DNA from: Dipteris shenzhenensis
Lineage: Eukaryota; Polypodiophyta; Polypodiopsida; Gleicheniales
Reading direction: 5' to 3' (one strand)
Assembly: GCA_047967505.1 (NCBI GenBank)
Contig: CM106541.1
DNA: 64,000 nucleotides
The position numbers and the translations under genes are program-made. Shown here piece after piece: positions 9,857 through 20,440 of the stretch (position 1 is its first letter; every line of letters starts with the position of its first letter). The notes beneath the pieces were generated by a model, which was not told where the DNA came from, made no database searches, and worked only from the letters and a program-made list of their open reading frames with translations.

Positions 9857-12551
9857 CCAGAATGGAATGAAACTCTTATGCTGTTTGGGTTATGTACCGC
9901 ACTTGAGTTTCTCTGATTTTGAATTTTGTGAGCATTGTCTCTATGGGAAGCAGACTAAATCAGCCCATGAAAGAAGGGGAAAGAAAGAGTTTGAAATGCT
10001 TGATTTGGTGCATTCAGACGTATGTGGTCCCATGCCTACACGGTCATTAGGCGAGGCCGAATACTATGTGACATTCATTGATGATGCAAATAGGAAAGTG
10101 TGGGCTTATGCTATAGCTCAGAAGAGTAATGTATTCCAGGTATTTCAGAAATGGCTGGCCTTGGTTGAGAATCAGTCAGGTAGAACGCTTAAATGCCTAC
10201 GGACTGACAATGGTGGAGAGTATCTCTCTCATGACTTTCAGCATTTCTGTGATACACGTGGGATTAAGAGGGAGCTCACATCCCCTCGTACTCCAGAGCA
10301 AAATTTAGTTGCAGAAAAGATGAACCATACCATTCAAGAAAGGTTGCAATGCATGCTTTCCAATGCAAGTCTTTCTGGTGGTTTTTGGGCTGAGGCAATG
10401 AAGACTGCAGTGCATGTGATCAATAGATCACCTAGTAAGAGTTTGGATGGTGGTATTTTTGAAGAGGCATGGAGTGACAAGAAGCCCTCTTACTCTCATT
10501 TGCGTATATTTGGATGTGAGGCATATGCACATGTGCCAAAAGAGCTTCGAAAGAAGCTAGATCCTAAGTCTAGGAAATGCGTCTTTCTGGGTTATGGTGA
10601 AAGTGGAGAGATGGGCTATCGTCTATGGGATCTAGAGGCAAAGAAGATCATACGCAGCCATGATGTGGTATTCAATGAGAAGAAGATGCATAAGGCACCC
10701 ATGAGGGATGTGGAAATGAGGAGAATCACTTTCCAGGATGTGAATCCACCTGCCTATGTTGATAGACAGCAAGCTGTCCATGCACCAAATGTGCAAGAAA
10801 TGGTACCACCAAGTACTCCCATAGGTATACAATCAAGGGTAGATGATGGATCATCTATTGGTGGAAATGATGAGCCAAATGTGGCTGAGATGCAGGTGGG
10901 ACAGCAAGCTGAAATGCCTTTGAGAAGATCATCTAGAGTGTCTAGACCACCTGATAGGTTTGTTCCAGGGGTAGACTATGTGATGCTTACTGATTGCGGG
11001 GAGCCTTCTTGCTATAGAGAGGCTATGATGCGTGAGGATCAACGCAAGTGGGAGTATGCTATGCAATCAGAGATGAGTTCACTTATGAAGAATAAGACTT
11101 GGGGCTTGGTTTCTTTGCCACATGGAAAGAAAGCATTGCCATGTAAATGGGTCTACAAAATGAAGGTCACAGGTGATGATGTGCCTAGGTACAAGGCCCG
11201 TTTGGTTGCTAAAGGGTTCAAGCAAGAGAAGGGTGTGGACTTTGATGAGGTATTCTCTCCAGTTGTGAAGATGAGCACACTAAGATGCATGCTTGGACTA
11301 GTGGCAGCAGAGGATATGGAGCTTATGCAGATGGATGTCAAGACAGCTTTCTTGCATGGGGATTTGCATGAGGAAATTTACATGGTGCAGCCGGAAGGCT
11401 TTGAAGAAAAGGGCAAAGAGCATTTAGTTTGCAAGCTAAAGAAGAGTCTCTATGGTCTTAAACAAGCGCCTAGAGAATGGTATCAGAAGTTTGATGCTTT
11501 CATTCGGTCCCAGGGTTTTAGAAGGAGTGAAATTGATCACTACCTCTACACTAAAAGGGCTAAGGATAATAGCCTGATAATCTTGGCACTATATGTGGAT
11601 GATATGCTATTGGCTAGCAAGAATACTTATGAGCTAGATGCATTAAAGGCCAAGTTGCATGAGGCCTTTGATATGAAGGATTTGGGATTTGCTGGTCATA
11701 TTCTTGGTATGCGCATCATGCGTGATCGGAGTAGGAAACTCCTTTGGCTTTCACAAAAAGAGTATGTTACAAAAGTATTGCAACGTTTCAATATGGAGGG
11801 GGGGAAGGCAGTGAGTACTCCATTGCCTCCATATGTGAAACTGAGTCATACAGATAGTCCCAAATCAGATGAGGAGAGGGCCATGATGGCCAAGGTTCCT
11901 TATGCATCAGCAGTTGGGAGTCTTATGTATGCTATGATAGCTACTAGACCAAACATTGCATTTGCAATGGGAGTTGTTAGTCGATATATGGCTAAACCAG
12001 GAAAGAGGCATTGGGAGGCAGTTAAGTGCATCATGAGGTACATGAAGGGTACCAAGGAGATGTGCATCTGCTTTGGTAAAGGAGACATGCGTGTACTTGG
12101 GTACACAGATTCAGACTATGCAGGGCATGTGGATAGTAGGAGATCCACTTCTGGTTATGTGTTCACCTTTGCAGGTGGTGCAGTGTCGTGGATGTCTCGT
12201 GCACAGAAGTGCGTTGCTTTGTCTACCATAGAGGCTGAGTATGTTGCAGCCACAGAGGGTTTCAAGGAGGCTATATGGCTTGATCGGCTAGTGGGAGATT
12301 TGGGGATTCATACAGGTGTATCGACATTGCATAGTTATTCCATGAGTGCTATTCAGCTAGCACGGAATCTGGTCTTTCATGCAAAGACCAAACAAATTGA
12401 GGTCAGGTACCATTTCATCAGGGAGGTACTTGAGGACAAGCGCATAGAGCTTGTCAAGGTTCATACAGATGATAATCCTGCAGATATGCTGACGAAGAGT
12501 CTACCTAGTCAGCGGTTTGAGTATTGTCGTGTATTGATGGGCATTGGATAG
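9828..12551 (+). CDS. copia integrase, reverse transcriptase and RNase H polyprotein
   Basis: A single 907-codon frame holds most of Pol. Integrase: HHCC domain (CRLGHMSQNG ... CEHCLYGKQ), then DDE core residues in HSDVCGPM, RTDNGGEY and VAEKMN. RT begins near residue 420 (PCKWVYKMKV) and has AFLHGDLHEEIYM and LYVDDMLLA (YVDD at 11592-11603). RNase H has GYTDSDYAGHVDSRR and the usual HIEVRYHF motif, here QIEVRYHF. The frame is open but cut off upstream by the TAG at 9813 and the Gag frameshift, so the element as a whole is unlikely to be autonomous. Confidence 0.92.
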   Translation: MWHCRLGHMSQNGMKLLCCLGYVPHLSFSDFEFCEHCLYGKQTKSAHERRGKKEFEMLDLVHSDVCGPMPTRSLGEAEYYVTFIDDANRKVWAYAIAQKSNVFQVFQKWLALVENQSGRTLKCLRTDNGGEYLSHDFQHFCDTRGIKRELTSPRTPEQNLVAEKMNHTIQERLQCMLSNASLSGGFWAEAMKTAVHVINRSPSKSLDGGIFEEAWSDKKPSYSHLRIFGCEAYAHVPKELRKKLDPKSRKCVFLGYGESGEMGYRLWDLEAKKIIRSHDVVFNEKKMHKAPMRDVEMRRITFQDVNPPAYVDRQQAVHAPNVQEMVPPSTPIGIQSRVDDGSSIGGNDEPNVAEMQVGQQAEMPLRRSSRVSRPPDRFVPGVDYVMLTDCGEPSCYREAMMREDQRKWEYAMQSEMSSLMKNKTWGLVSLPHGKKALPCKWVYKMKVTGDDVPRYKARLVAKGFKQEKGVDFDEVFSPVVKMSTLRCMLGLVAAEDMELMQMDVKTAFLHGDLHEEIYMVQPEGFEEKGKEHLVCKLKKSLYGLKQAPREWYQKFDAFIRSQGFRRSEIDHYLYTKRAKDNSLIILALYVDDMLLASKNTYELDALKAKLHEAFDMKDLGFAGHILGMRIMRDRSRKLLWLSQKEYVTKVLQRFNMEGGKAVSTPLPPYVKLSHTDSPKSDEERAMMAKVPYASAVGSLMYAMIATRPNIAFAMGVVSRYMAKPGKRHWEAVKCIMRYMKGTKEMCICFGKGDMRVLGYTDSDYAGHVDSRRSTSGYVFTFAGGAVSWMSRAQKCVALSTIEAEYVAATEGFKEAIWLDRLVGDLGIHTGVSTLHSYSMSAIQLARNLVFHAKTKQIEVRYHFIREVLEDKRIELVKVHTDDNPADMLTKSLPSQRFEYCRVLMGIG

Positions 12552-12592
12552 TATGCTCACTAGTTGTTCTCCCTTAAAGGCACATTGTCCTT

Positions 12593-12604
12593 TAAGTGGG
12601 AGGT
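12593..12604 (+). promoter_or_regulatory. Polypurine tract of copia family A
   Basis: A purine-rich run (AAGTGGGAGG) sits directly before the 3' LTR and would prime plus-strand synthesis. The same run precedes the LTR at 2053. Confidence 0.75.
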
Positions 12605-12713
12605 TGTGGGGGTTAAAGGTCACTGTGCCTTTACCCCGGTTATGTACAATACTCAAACACATATATAAATGAATGAAAAAGAAGATTAGGGTGGTTCTGC
12701 ACCCACCAAAACT
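12605..12713 (+). repeat. Truncated 3' LTR of copia family A copy 2
   Basis: It matches the 5' LTR up to CCACCAAAACT and then changes abruptly. About 65 bp of the LTR, including the CT-rich end, are missing. Confidence 0.9.
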
Positions 12714-13640
12714 ATCCTACTACAGCCAATAAAATTAGTGGAATGTCAATCTATAGGTTCAGTTTGTCTAGATTACCACTAGTGGAGAATTGCAGTGATG
12801 CCAATCTCATGCTGGCAATTACATAAAGACACCGAGATCATCAAACTCACATGTGGAATGGAATAGGACACCACTCTACTATGATCACTGGAATACCCCT
12901 CCTAGAATAGTAGGGTAAACATCTGTACAAGTGGAGAATGGCAGTGGTACCAATCTCTTATTAGGCCCTAAGAAATGGCATTCAGAAGCCTAAACTCACA
13001 TGTGCAGAGATCATATGGATTTGTGTCAATCTCTGTGGAGAATGCCACCAGTGGAGAATGGCAGTGGTGCCAATCTCATACCATGATCTAAAAACATGCA
13101 CAAGGAATCCTAAAGTCACATGTGCATTCTTCTATGTAGTGATCACTGTCTCCGCTGTGTAGAGATCATATGGAATTGTGTCAATCTCTTATTAGGCCCT
13201 AGAAGCCTAAACTCACATGTGCAAAGATCATATGGATTTGTGTCAATCTCTGTGGGGGAGAATGGCAGTGGTGCCAATCTCATACCATGACCTGAAAACA
13301 TGCATAAGGAATCCTAAACTGAATTGTGCATTCTTCTATGTAGTGATCACTGTCTCCACTGTGTAGAGATCATATGGAATTGTGTCAATCTCTGTGTAGA
13401 ATGCCACCAGTGGAGAATGGTAGTGGTGCCATGTGATGAATCAAACTTCTGCCATTCTCCTTAACATCATGGAGGATGGCACCAGTGGCATTATCCTCAA
13501 ACTCTCACAGAGGATGGCACTTGTGCCATTCTGAACAAACTCACAATCCATGTGTTCAATGGCATTTGTGACACTCTTCTAACATCATATTATGTTGGAG
13601 AATGGCACGAATACCATTCTTTATTATAACCATCTTAACT
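12714..13640. repeat. Tandem-like repeats rich in degenerate GAATGGCA palindromes
   Basis: Blocks of about 0.2 kb recur two to three times, with GGAGAATGGCAGTGGTGCCA at about 13053 and again near 13258, each followed by similar text. Variants of the palindrome seen in the next 7 kb occur near 12931, 13477, 13513 and 13600. No coding frame is seen. This block lies just upstream of the ParB-methylase-like gene. Confidence 0.7.
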
Positions 13641-13815
13641 TTGATATTGTGTATATTTGCTTACTGTGTTGGTGTAGTTTTTCATAATGCATATATAAGT
13701 TGCTTCGCCTTGGTTATTTTGTTAATAGAAGTTGCATTGTGGTTGTAATATTTCCTACTACAGTTATGATTTTCTATTATACATTTCATTGTGTCCTTGG
13801 TTCTTTTGTTAACAG

Positions 13816-16800
13816 AACATTGCAAGAATGGCTAGCAAGGGAAAGAGAAAGGTTCGAGAGGTGTCAGTTTATGATGGAGTTAGTTCTGGAAGAGGATGGT
13901 TTTTGGATATATACAATAACGAACTCCAAAAACTCCATAAAGTGCATTGTTTTGTGAACATCCAAGGAACAACTTTTGAAGATGTTGGACAAGTTAAAGA
14001 GATGGAGGATACCGAGAAAGACAACGTTCCTTGTCTCAAAATTCATACATTGGGAGGCAATGTGTATCAATTGGATCCTGCTTGTTTTGATCATGCGAGG
14101 ATGAATGCTACTGGGGAGGACATGATGATATCTAGGGGTTGGATTAATGAGCCAGAAAATTATACCAATCAACAAATATTAGAAAGCTTTGATTTGTAAC
14201 AAAAGGGATAAAGCAAGATATAAAAAAGAGTAGAAAAGTTTTGAAAAGAACCAAGAAAAGTGATGTTGAGGGATCAAGCTCTCAAGTGTCTCAGAACACA
14301 TTGAAAGAGAACGCTAGAGAGACCGGTGAGGAGGAAACAACAGGTGAGAAGGAAATAAGGTCAGATGGAAAAACAAGCATTGGGGATAAACTGGAGGCTA
14401 AAGACAAAGAGACAACTTTAGGAGGAAAACAGGGATGTACGGGAATAGTCATTGATGGAACTGGAAGTGGAGGTGATGCAACGGGGAGTGGTGCGACACA
14501 TATAACAGGACATGGTGAGAAATCATCTGAAGCAACTATCATCCTGTATAAGAAAATCCAGCCAGATGTTGACTTTAAGGCACTACAAAAGAAATTGGAA
14601 AGGAAGGACACAAGTATGACAGGCTTGATGGAGTACGTAGAGTACTTCCCATTTGGTTTGGAGTTTGAGGTGTTGATCCCAGTGATGAATTGCTTTAGAG
14701 CACCAAGCCAATATGTGTACAGGACATTGACCCTCAGCTATGTCAGTGACTTGGTCAAGAGTTTTGCAATGAATTCACGACCTCCTGCGACATGTGCATA
14801 TCTTATGCCTTACCACACAGGCACAAATACTCCGATGTGCAAGGAAGAGATAAAGGTGGAAAAGTTAGGTATAATTATTGGATTCTCGCAGGGCAGCATT
14901 CGATTTATGCTGCAAGGATATTTATAACTAAAGCACATGGAGAAGCCTTCAATCAACGAAAAGGTTTCTATACACGGAGGAAGGCGAGAATTGTTGTCAA
15001 TGCACCAGTTGAAGCAAGTTGTAAGATATCATCAATGGCCAACATGGAGGCACAGACCGTTTTGAAAAATCAACCATATATCGATATCTTACAACACCTA
15101 AGGGCGCAGTGGATTGCATTCAAACGACCAAAGAGACCAGCCCAAGGCCTTGTCAAAGGGCATAAAGATCGACAAAGTTGGGATGTGAGTAATAAACTTT
15201 GTTTTGTATGCAGTTTTTATTTCAAGAATGTTTATGGCTTTGTAAAAGAAATGATAGTAGTGTCAATTCCCTGATGTCAAAATGGCACTAGTGCCATTCT
15301 TCTAGTTACCACGTCATGCTTTTGACATGGTAATGGGAGAATCGCACTAGTGTCATTATTATCTCTGTTACATGATTTGGATTAGAAGAATGTCTAAGAT
15401 GATTTTGATTTTTTTATATAGAATTTTGTAGGAGTTGCAAGCGTATCGATGGGCACAAACTTTGCTACCAAGGACACACACATGGTCACATACGATGATG
15501 ACATCTACGAACAATGGATTAGGATTTTGACATTGGTGGAAGCGAGGTGATCTTGAGGGTCGAAATCCCACAATAACATATATGAGGTGTCTGCTAGGAT
15601 TGGAAGATGAAGATGTACGTGCACTTCAAGTAGAGATTGAGTCTAAAGAAATAGTCTTCGTCAAGTCAAGCAAAGACAAGGACTCCATTGAAATGTCTCA
15701 ATGGGCAATGGAGATTAAGCATGATAGAGCCCTGAAAGAAGCGCTCATCAAGGAGTTCAACTCACGTCACCCTTCACCCCAACATCAAACATGGGATGCC
15801 CTTGCAACTTACTTCAAAATTGATTTAATTGTTTATCAGAGCTTCAAGGGTTCATGTGAGTCATGGGTCAAAGAGAAGCTGCAAGTTGGCAAGTCCACAC
15901 CTGATTTCCCAAAAGCCGCATCAATCTATGTTGATTGGGTGATTAGTTCAATAGAGGGTAACAAGTCTACATCGCAGTCTTGTTTTCCTTGGACAATTAT
16001 TCAAGTGAACATGGAGATGGAGGGGGAGAGCTTTCTAACACGTCACTCCAAGGGGCAACTTCCAATCAGCTTGTGTGTGCTTGACACCTCAGAGGGATCT
16101 GCCAAAGGCATGTGTTGGGATAAGGATGCCTTCAAGAAGTTGCTCTGTGGCTTGATGGAGACCGTTGCCACTCCATCACAGTATGTATTGCTATCATTTA
16201 TGACAATGATAGAGATGGTAAATCTCAAGGAAGCAATGATAGAGGCTCGATTTTGGCATAGAAGGTTTCTGGGTGTTATCCATGAATCGGATAGTGCACA
16301 AAAGGGTTTGTCTGAGACCTTCTGGTTTTTGTCACTTTTCAGCTCACATGATGGGTTTGATGGATTTGAGCACATGTTAGAAAACACAAGGCCATACACA
16401 ATAATTGAGGACAATATTCTTTATTCTGATGAGAACCATGAGTATGAAAAAGAGGCGGTTGTGAAGCATGGCATCATCAAGGAGTGCATCAGGTGCTATT
16501 GTAGTAGGGAACATGAAGTTGTTGTTGACGTCTTTACTAATGGATGTGTGGCATTACAAGCATTGTCAATCAAAAGAAAAGTGATCTCACTGGTGAAGAC
16601 ATCCCAACAGGCGATAGAGGTCGAGGCTATGTGTGTGGCACATGCATCAAATAATCCCCATATTAAGATTTGGTCTAGCATTGAGAGGCCTCTTGAGACA
16701 CATAGAGCTGATTCACCTATCGATGAAGGAATTAAAGAGGGTGAGCATCACATTGAAGACTTGCGACCTTTAACTGAAGCAAATCTTGAAGCTATCCCAA

Positions 16801-16937
16801 AGATTACATTGGAAGATTTGGAGCAAGGTTTTTGGCTACTCATTTATGCCTTGTGTATTCAGTTTCAAAATAATATGACTTTTATGGATTTTCTCGATTG
16901 CACATACTCTCATTATATTAAAGAGATTAAACATTAG
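13816..16937 (+). pseudogene. ParB/DGQHR-like domain plus DNA-methylase-like protein, decayed
   Basis: The likely start is ATG 13828, just after a splice acceptor (TTAACAG) at 13815. The first 120 codons are unrecognised. After a frameshift near 14190 and a K/E/G-rich linker comes a ParB-like region: FRAPSQYVYRTLTLSYVSDL, then, past a frameshift near 14865, YWILAGQHSIYAARIF, which resembles the GQHR motif of ParB/DGQHR proteins. An intron (15185-15421) and another frameshift near 15548 precede a methylase-like part: CVLDTSEG aligns with the DPPYG catalytic motif and VVVDVFTNGCVALQAL with the DPFxGSG AdoMet motif. Both motifs are altered, so activity is doubtful. The domain calls rest on motif spacing only. 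The frame ends at TAG 16935-16937. Confidence 0.55.
15185..15421 (+). other. Intron in the ParB-methylase-like gene
   Basis: The donor GTGAGT follows codon GAT, and the acceptor TATATAG precedes AATTTT. Removing these 237 bp joins the frames as SWD-NFVGVASVSM with no phase change. The intron contains two palindrome copies, near 15283 and 15339. Confidence 0.7.
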
Positions 16938-17634
16938 GTATGATAAAATTGTGTGACATAATGACATGGGGAATGGTACTAGTGTCATTCTCCCTATGTC
17001 GGGTTATACGTAAGAGGTACTATTAACATTTTGTGTGACCTCATATGGAGAATGGCACTAGTGCCATTCTCTCTTTGTGGTTATGTAGAAATGGTAATAT
17101 TGTTATGTTCCTTTCTTGAATCTATGTTAGTTGAAAGCATTACAGAGATTAAAAATTGTATAGTATTAACTATGCTACCAAAGTTTTGATTTGGGTGCTT
17201 TCTACAAATCTATTGGACCAAAGTAATACAGTATCTATGCTTTCAGATCATGCATTGTACATTTCTTTTGGGACATGGGGGGGAGGCACTAGTAGTATTC
17301 TCTCCTCCCAATGAGGGTATAGAGAAAGGCACTAGTGGCATTCTCCATAACCTTATATGTAAAATGGCACTAGCACCACCCCAAGAGAAGAATGGCACTA
17401 TTGTCATTCTCTCTATGAGTTCAGAGAGAAAGGTTGCACTATTTGCATTCTCAATTGACCTTTAGAGAGATTGGCACTTTTGCCATTCCCCAAAAAGACA
17501 ATGGAATCAGTGAACGACGATGGATAATGTTCATACTTTATTGTTATTTATTAGTTTCATATGCTTTTGTGCTTCGACATTGTTGAATACACTCTAAAGA
17601 ATCAAAATATTTCTATATTCCTCAACTTCCACAG
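16938..17634. repeat. Spacer or intron with many GAATGGCACTAGTGCCATTC variants
   Basis: At least seven full or partial copies of the palindrome lie near 16970, 17046, 17285, 17329, 17363, 17392 and 17468. The perfect 20-mer GAATGGCACTAGTGCCATTC is at about 17050. A pyrimidine-rich acceptor (CTTCCACAG) ends the stretch at 17634. No coding frame is convincing. Confidence 0.7.
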
Positions 17635-18662
17635 GGACCAACGATGCATGGAAGGATATGGAGACATCAAATGTAGAGGACAACATACCACCCAAAATGG
17701 GGACTATCAATTACGTGATGGATACAGGAGGTATAGAAGAAAACATAACCCAAAAAATGGAGAAAATTGCAAGGAATATCACGAATCCTATACTTTTAGA
17801 AGAGAACATGGATCAACGTACTGTCTCAACATTGGGGACAAAACTAGATAATCTTATTGTTGATGCAAACATGTATGAAATCATAGCACCTGACAATTTG
17901 GATGAGTCAGAAGCCAACAACTTCAAGGAGAATTTGGATCTATATCCACATACAATTTCTTTGGATATGCCACAATTAACAATCATATTAGACTTGAATG
18001 GCTTGTTATTAAGTCACTGCCTATTCAAGTCTCCAATACATCCGTCTATTATGCATGGCAAAAATAGTTATATGGTTGTTCGTCCTGGGTGCATAGAATT
18101 TCTTAAAATCTTGCTACAAAGATTTAATGTAGGTATCTGGTCAACTGCGATGGAGTATAACATACTTGATATGGTAGGAAAGCTACAAAATTATGCAAAT
18201 GAGAGCCTCCCTTTCTTTGTTATATGGTCTCAGCAAGGATGCTACGCTTACAGTAAGACGAGGATAAATAGGCCTGACAAGGTTGGTGTTGAGGCAATGT
18301 TCAAACCCTTAGCAAAAATCTCAAAGGCATTTGGATGTGATGCTAGAAGGACAATCCTTGTTGATGACTCCCCATACAAGGCTTGCATTAGCCCTCCATC
18401 AAATTGCATATTTCCTTCAACGTTTGATGTACAAGACAAGGATGATAATATTCTACTGAGAGAGTTGATGCCGTACTACTACAACTCGATGAGACTAAAG
18501 ATGTGCGCAGCATGATTGAGACAAATCGGTATGGACAATTACCTGTGATGGAGGGACATAAGGATTTCAACCTTGTCCAGAAAGTAATTGATGAATGGAG
18601 GGAGAAAAATCATGCATGGTCAAGAATGGAATATAAAACAAGAAATCTTCCTCTTGCAGATT
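17635..18662 (+). pseudogene. FCP1/NIF-type phosphatase domain protein, frameshifted
   Basis: The exon begins after the acceptor at 17634 and reads TNDAWKDME. About 100 codons of unknown sequence precede a HAD-family FCP1 homology domain. It has LTIILDLNGLLL (catalytic DxDx position, here DLNG), VRPGCIEFLKILLQRFNVGIWS and the conserved ILVDDSPYKA, followed by CIFP and D-rich text. This resembles the plant FCP1-domain family that acts as putative protein phosphatases. The frame stops at 18513-18515. A one-base shift restores the family's C-terminal MIETNRYGQLPV, which runs to TAA 18662-18664. Confidence 0.75.
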
Positions 18663-18893
18663 AACTAAGAGAGAGGGATATAGGTGGTAGGGCAACCCAT
18701 GGTGGTGATGGCCAGGTGCCTAAACTCAATGCATCCCAAATAAGACCTTTAAGGAATGCTCCGTAACTCTCTAGCATGAATGCTATGCAAGTTTCTCAAT
18801 TGGCTATAGACCTAGGGTACAAAGGTCGCTATATCAAGAAATACATTGCTAAGGGCTACATAAACCGACTACAGAATGCGTATTTTTCATGAA
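18663..18893 (+). pseudogene. Degenerate coding continuation after the FCP1-like domain
   Basis: The same frame stays readable beyond TAA 18662-18664, with one further stop near 18765, to YINRLQNAYFS and a TGA at about 18889. The part QVSQLAIDLGYKGRYIKKYI could be a short helical DNA-binding-like segment, but no family is recognised. It may be the C-terminus of the FCP1-like protein or a linker to the SET domain. Confidence 0.4.
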
Positions 18894-18972
18894 GGTACAT
18901 ATGTCAAAGTGTTTTATCTCAAGTCTATATAACTGTTGTTGCAGTTAATTGAATTTGTCTTTTGTGATGTAG

Positions 18973-19507
18973 ATAGATATACGTTCAAATCAAGCTTGAG
19001 TAGGTACATACCAGAACGAGATCCATTTGGACCACCAAAGTTACCTGTCCCTATCAACGAAGTGTTCTGGATAAAAAATGTGGCTTTCGAGGTGCATGAG
19101 TCAACCATTACAGGTGCTGGCTTGGGCTTGTTTGTGCATGGCTCCATCAAGAGAGGGACTACTATTCTCCATTATGGAGGTGACAAGTACTCCTACAGAG
19201 ACTGGAAGGAATTATGTAGATTCATCCAAGGCTAAAGAAGTACTCTATCCAAGAGGACCCTACTGTCCCTATGAAGGATATGGTGCATATTGTTGGTGAT
19301 GTTCAATATGGCAATGTGGCAGGATTTATTAACAGTAATAGAAATACCAATGTAAAGCCAAATGTTTGTTATGTATTTCTCCCTGATGTTCCACCTTGGT
19401 ATGACCCCATGATGAACATAGATATTGCAGAATATGGTCACATTTGTATTGAATCCATAGATGATATACATGCAGGAGAGGAGCTATTTGCAGACTATGA
19501 GTTTTGA
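18973..19507 (+). pseudogene. SET-domain protein, one frameshift
   Basis: The segment follows a likely acceptor (TTGTGATGTAG) at 18972. It reads ERDPFGPPKLPVP, then the SET start GAGLGLFVHGSIKRGTTILHY, a frameshift near 19228, then GNVAGFINSNRN (the NHS-type motif) and HAGEELFADYEF at the end. SET domains transfer methyl groups from AdoMet to protein lysines. The GEEL-DY motif and the AGLGLF turn fit, while NHSC is altered to FINS. The stop is TGA 19505-19507. It lies downstream of the FCP1-like frame on the same strand. Confidence 0.8.
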
Positions 19508-20440
19508 ATAACAACATTGTATGTCTTTATACAATCATTACTTATGAGAATTACTACTTTCTTGCCAACTATGTAAATTGGTGCGTAATTGTTGTGTGTG
19601 AATAATATGCAAACATGTTCATAACTACATTCATAATGTATTTTGAAGGAGTGTCTCTCATGCCATTATTTCCGGTGCCATTCTCTTTGGGGCTAGAAAT
19701 TGAGAGTTTCTTTGGAATCATGATTTATTTCAGGGATTTCAATGGTGCATCAACAAGTTGTTATGTTTTCATCCTAAAGTGTGCTTTTTTACTTTGCAAT
19801 GAGTAATCAACATGACATGTAAAGTTATCCTTTTACAATACTGCTAGTCTATCTAAACATTGAAAGTGCACAATAAATGATTGTCATTGCCACCTAAATT
19901 ACATCAAATGCTTGTCATTGCCCATTGATTTTCCATCAACTACATATCTTGCATTCATTCTCCTCAACTATATATATTGATTTTCCATCAACTACATATC
20001 TTACTAAGTTAAAGAGCCTATGCGTTTTCATTGCAATACTCATGGTTATTAATTACACACTACATTTTTAAAACAGTGTTTTGGAGATTTTCAAATGAGA
20101 ATGCTCAGAACAAAAGCGAGTCTCAATATCAATGGAAATTCCAGAGACTCGCTATTATGAAGGTGTTTTTGAACATCACTATGGCTCACGAGATGAATCT
20201 AACTCAAATGGGTTTCAAAGTTTATTATTTTGTTGATGATAACGTAGTTTAGACACTGATATTCTATTTATTATTTGAGAATGTAGTTGATATTTCACAC
20301 TTGATGAATGGCTATCTAGTCTATTTTCACATATTTCTCCTATTTTTTCATTGAGGGGAGCTACAATTTCTTCCAAAACTGCCATTCTGGGAATTGGGTT
20401 TTTCCCGAATTATCTAATACGGTCTTAGATGATATTCCAC
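19508..20440. other. AT-rich stretch without a recognised gene
   Basis: There are short repeats of CATCAACTACATATCTT near 19930 and 19985, and GCCATT palindrome scraps near 19658 and 20380. No coding frame or element ends are recognised. Confidence 0.5.

Larger units (their letters stand above)
6637..12713 (+). mobile_element. Ty1/copia element, family A, nearly complete
   Basis: The element runs LTR, PBS, 1.4 kb leader, gag, pol, polypurine tract and a truncated 3' LTR. It inserted into the gypsy RT gene. The right LTR stops after about 109 bp, so right flank and target site duplication are lost. It is the best template for the two other family-A copies (1-2222 and 22688-25065). Confidence 0.95.

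Noticed and set aside
13051-13440. Possible CRISPR-like array
   Set aside because: Repeats are about 0.2 kb, degenerate and in a plant-type context. There are no short identical repeats with unique spacers.
12714-20440. Terminal inverted repeats of a large DNA transposon around the ParB/FCP1/SET block
   Set aside because: I looked for matching ends near 12714 and 20440 and for a duplication of the truncated copia LTR, and found none. The hypothesis stays open but unsupported.
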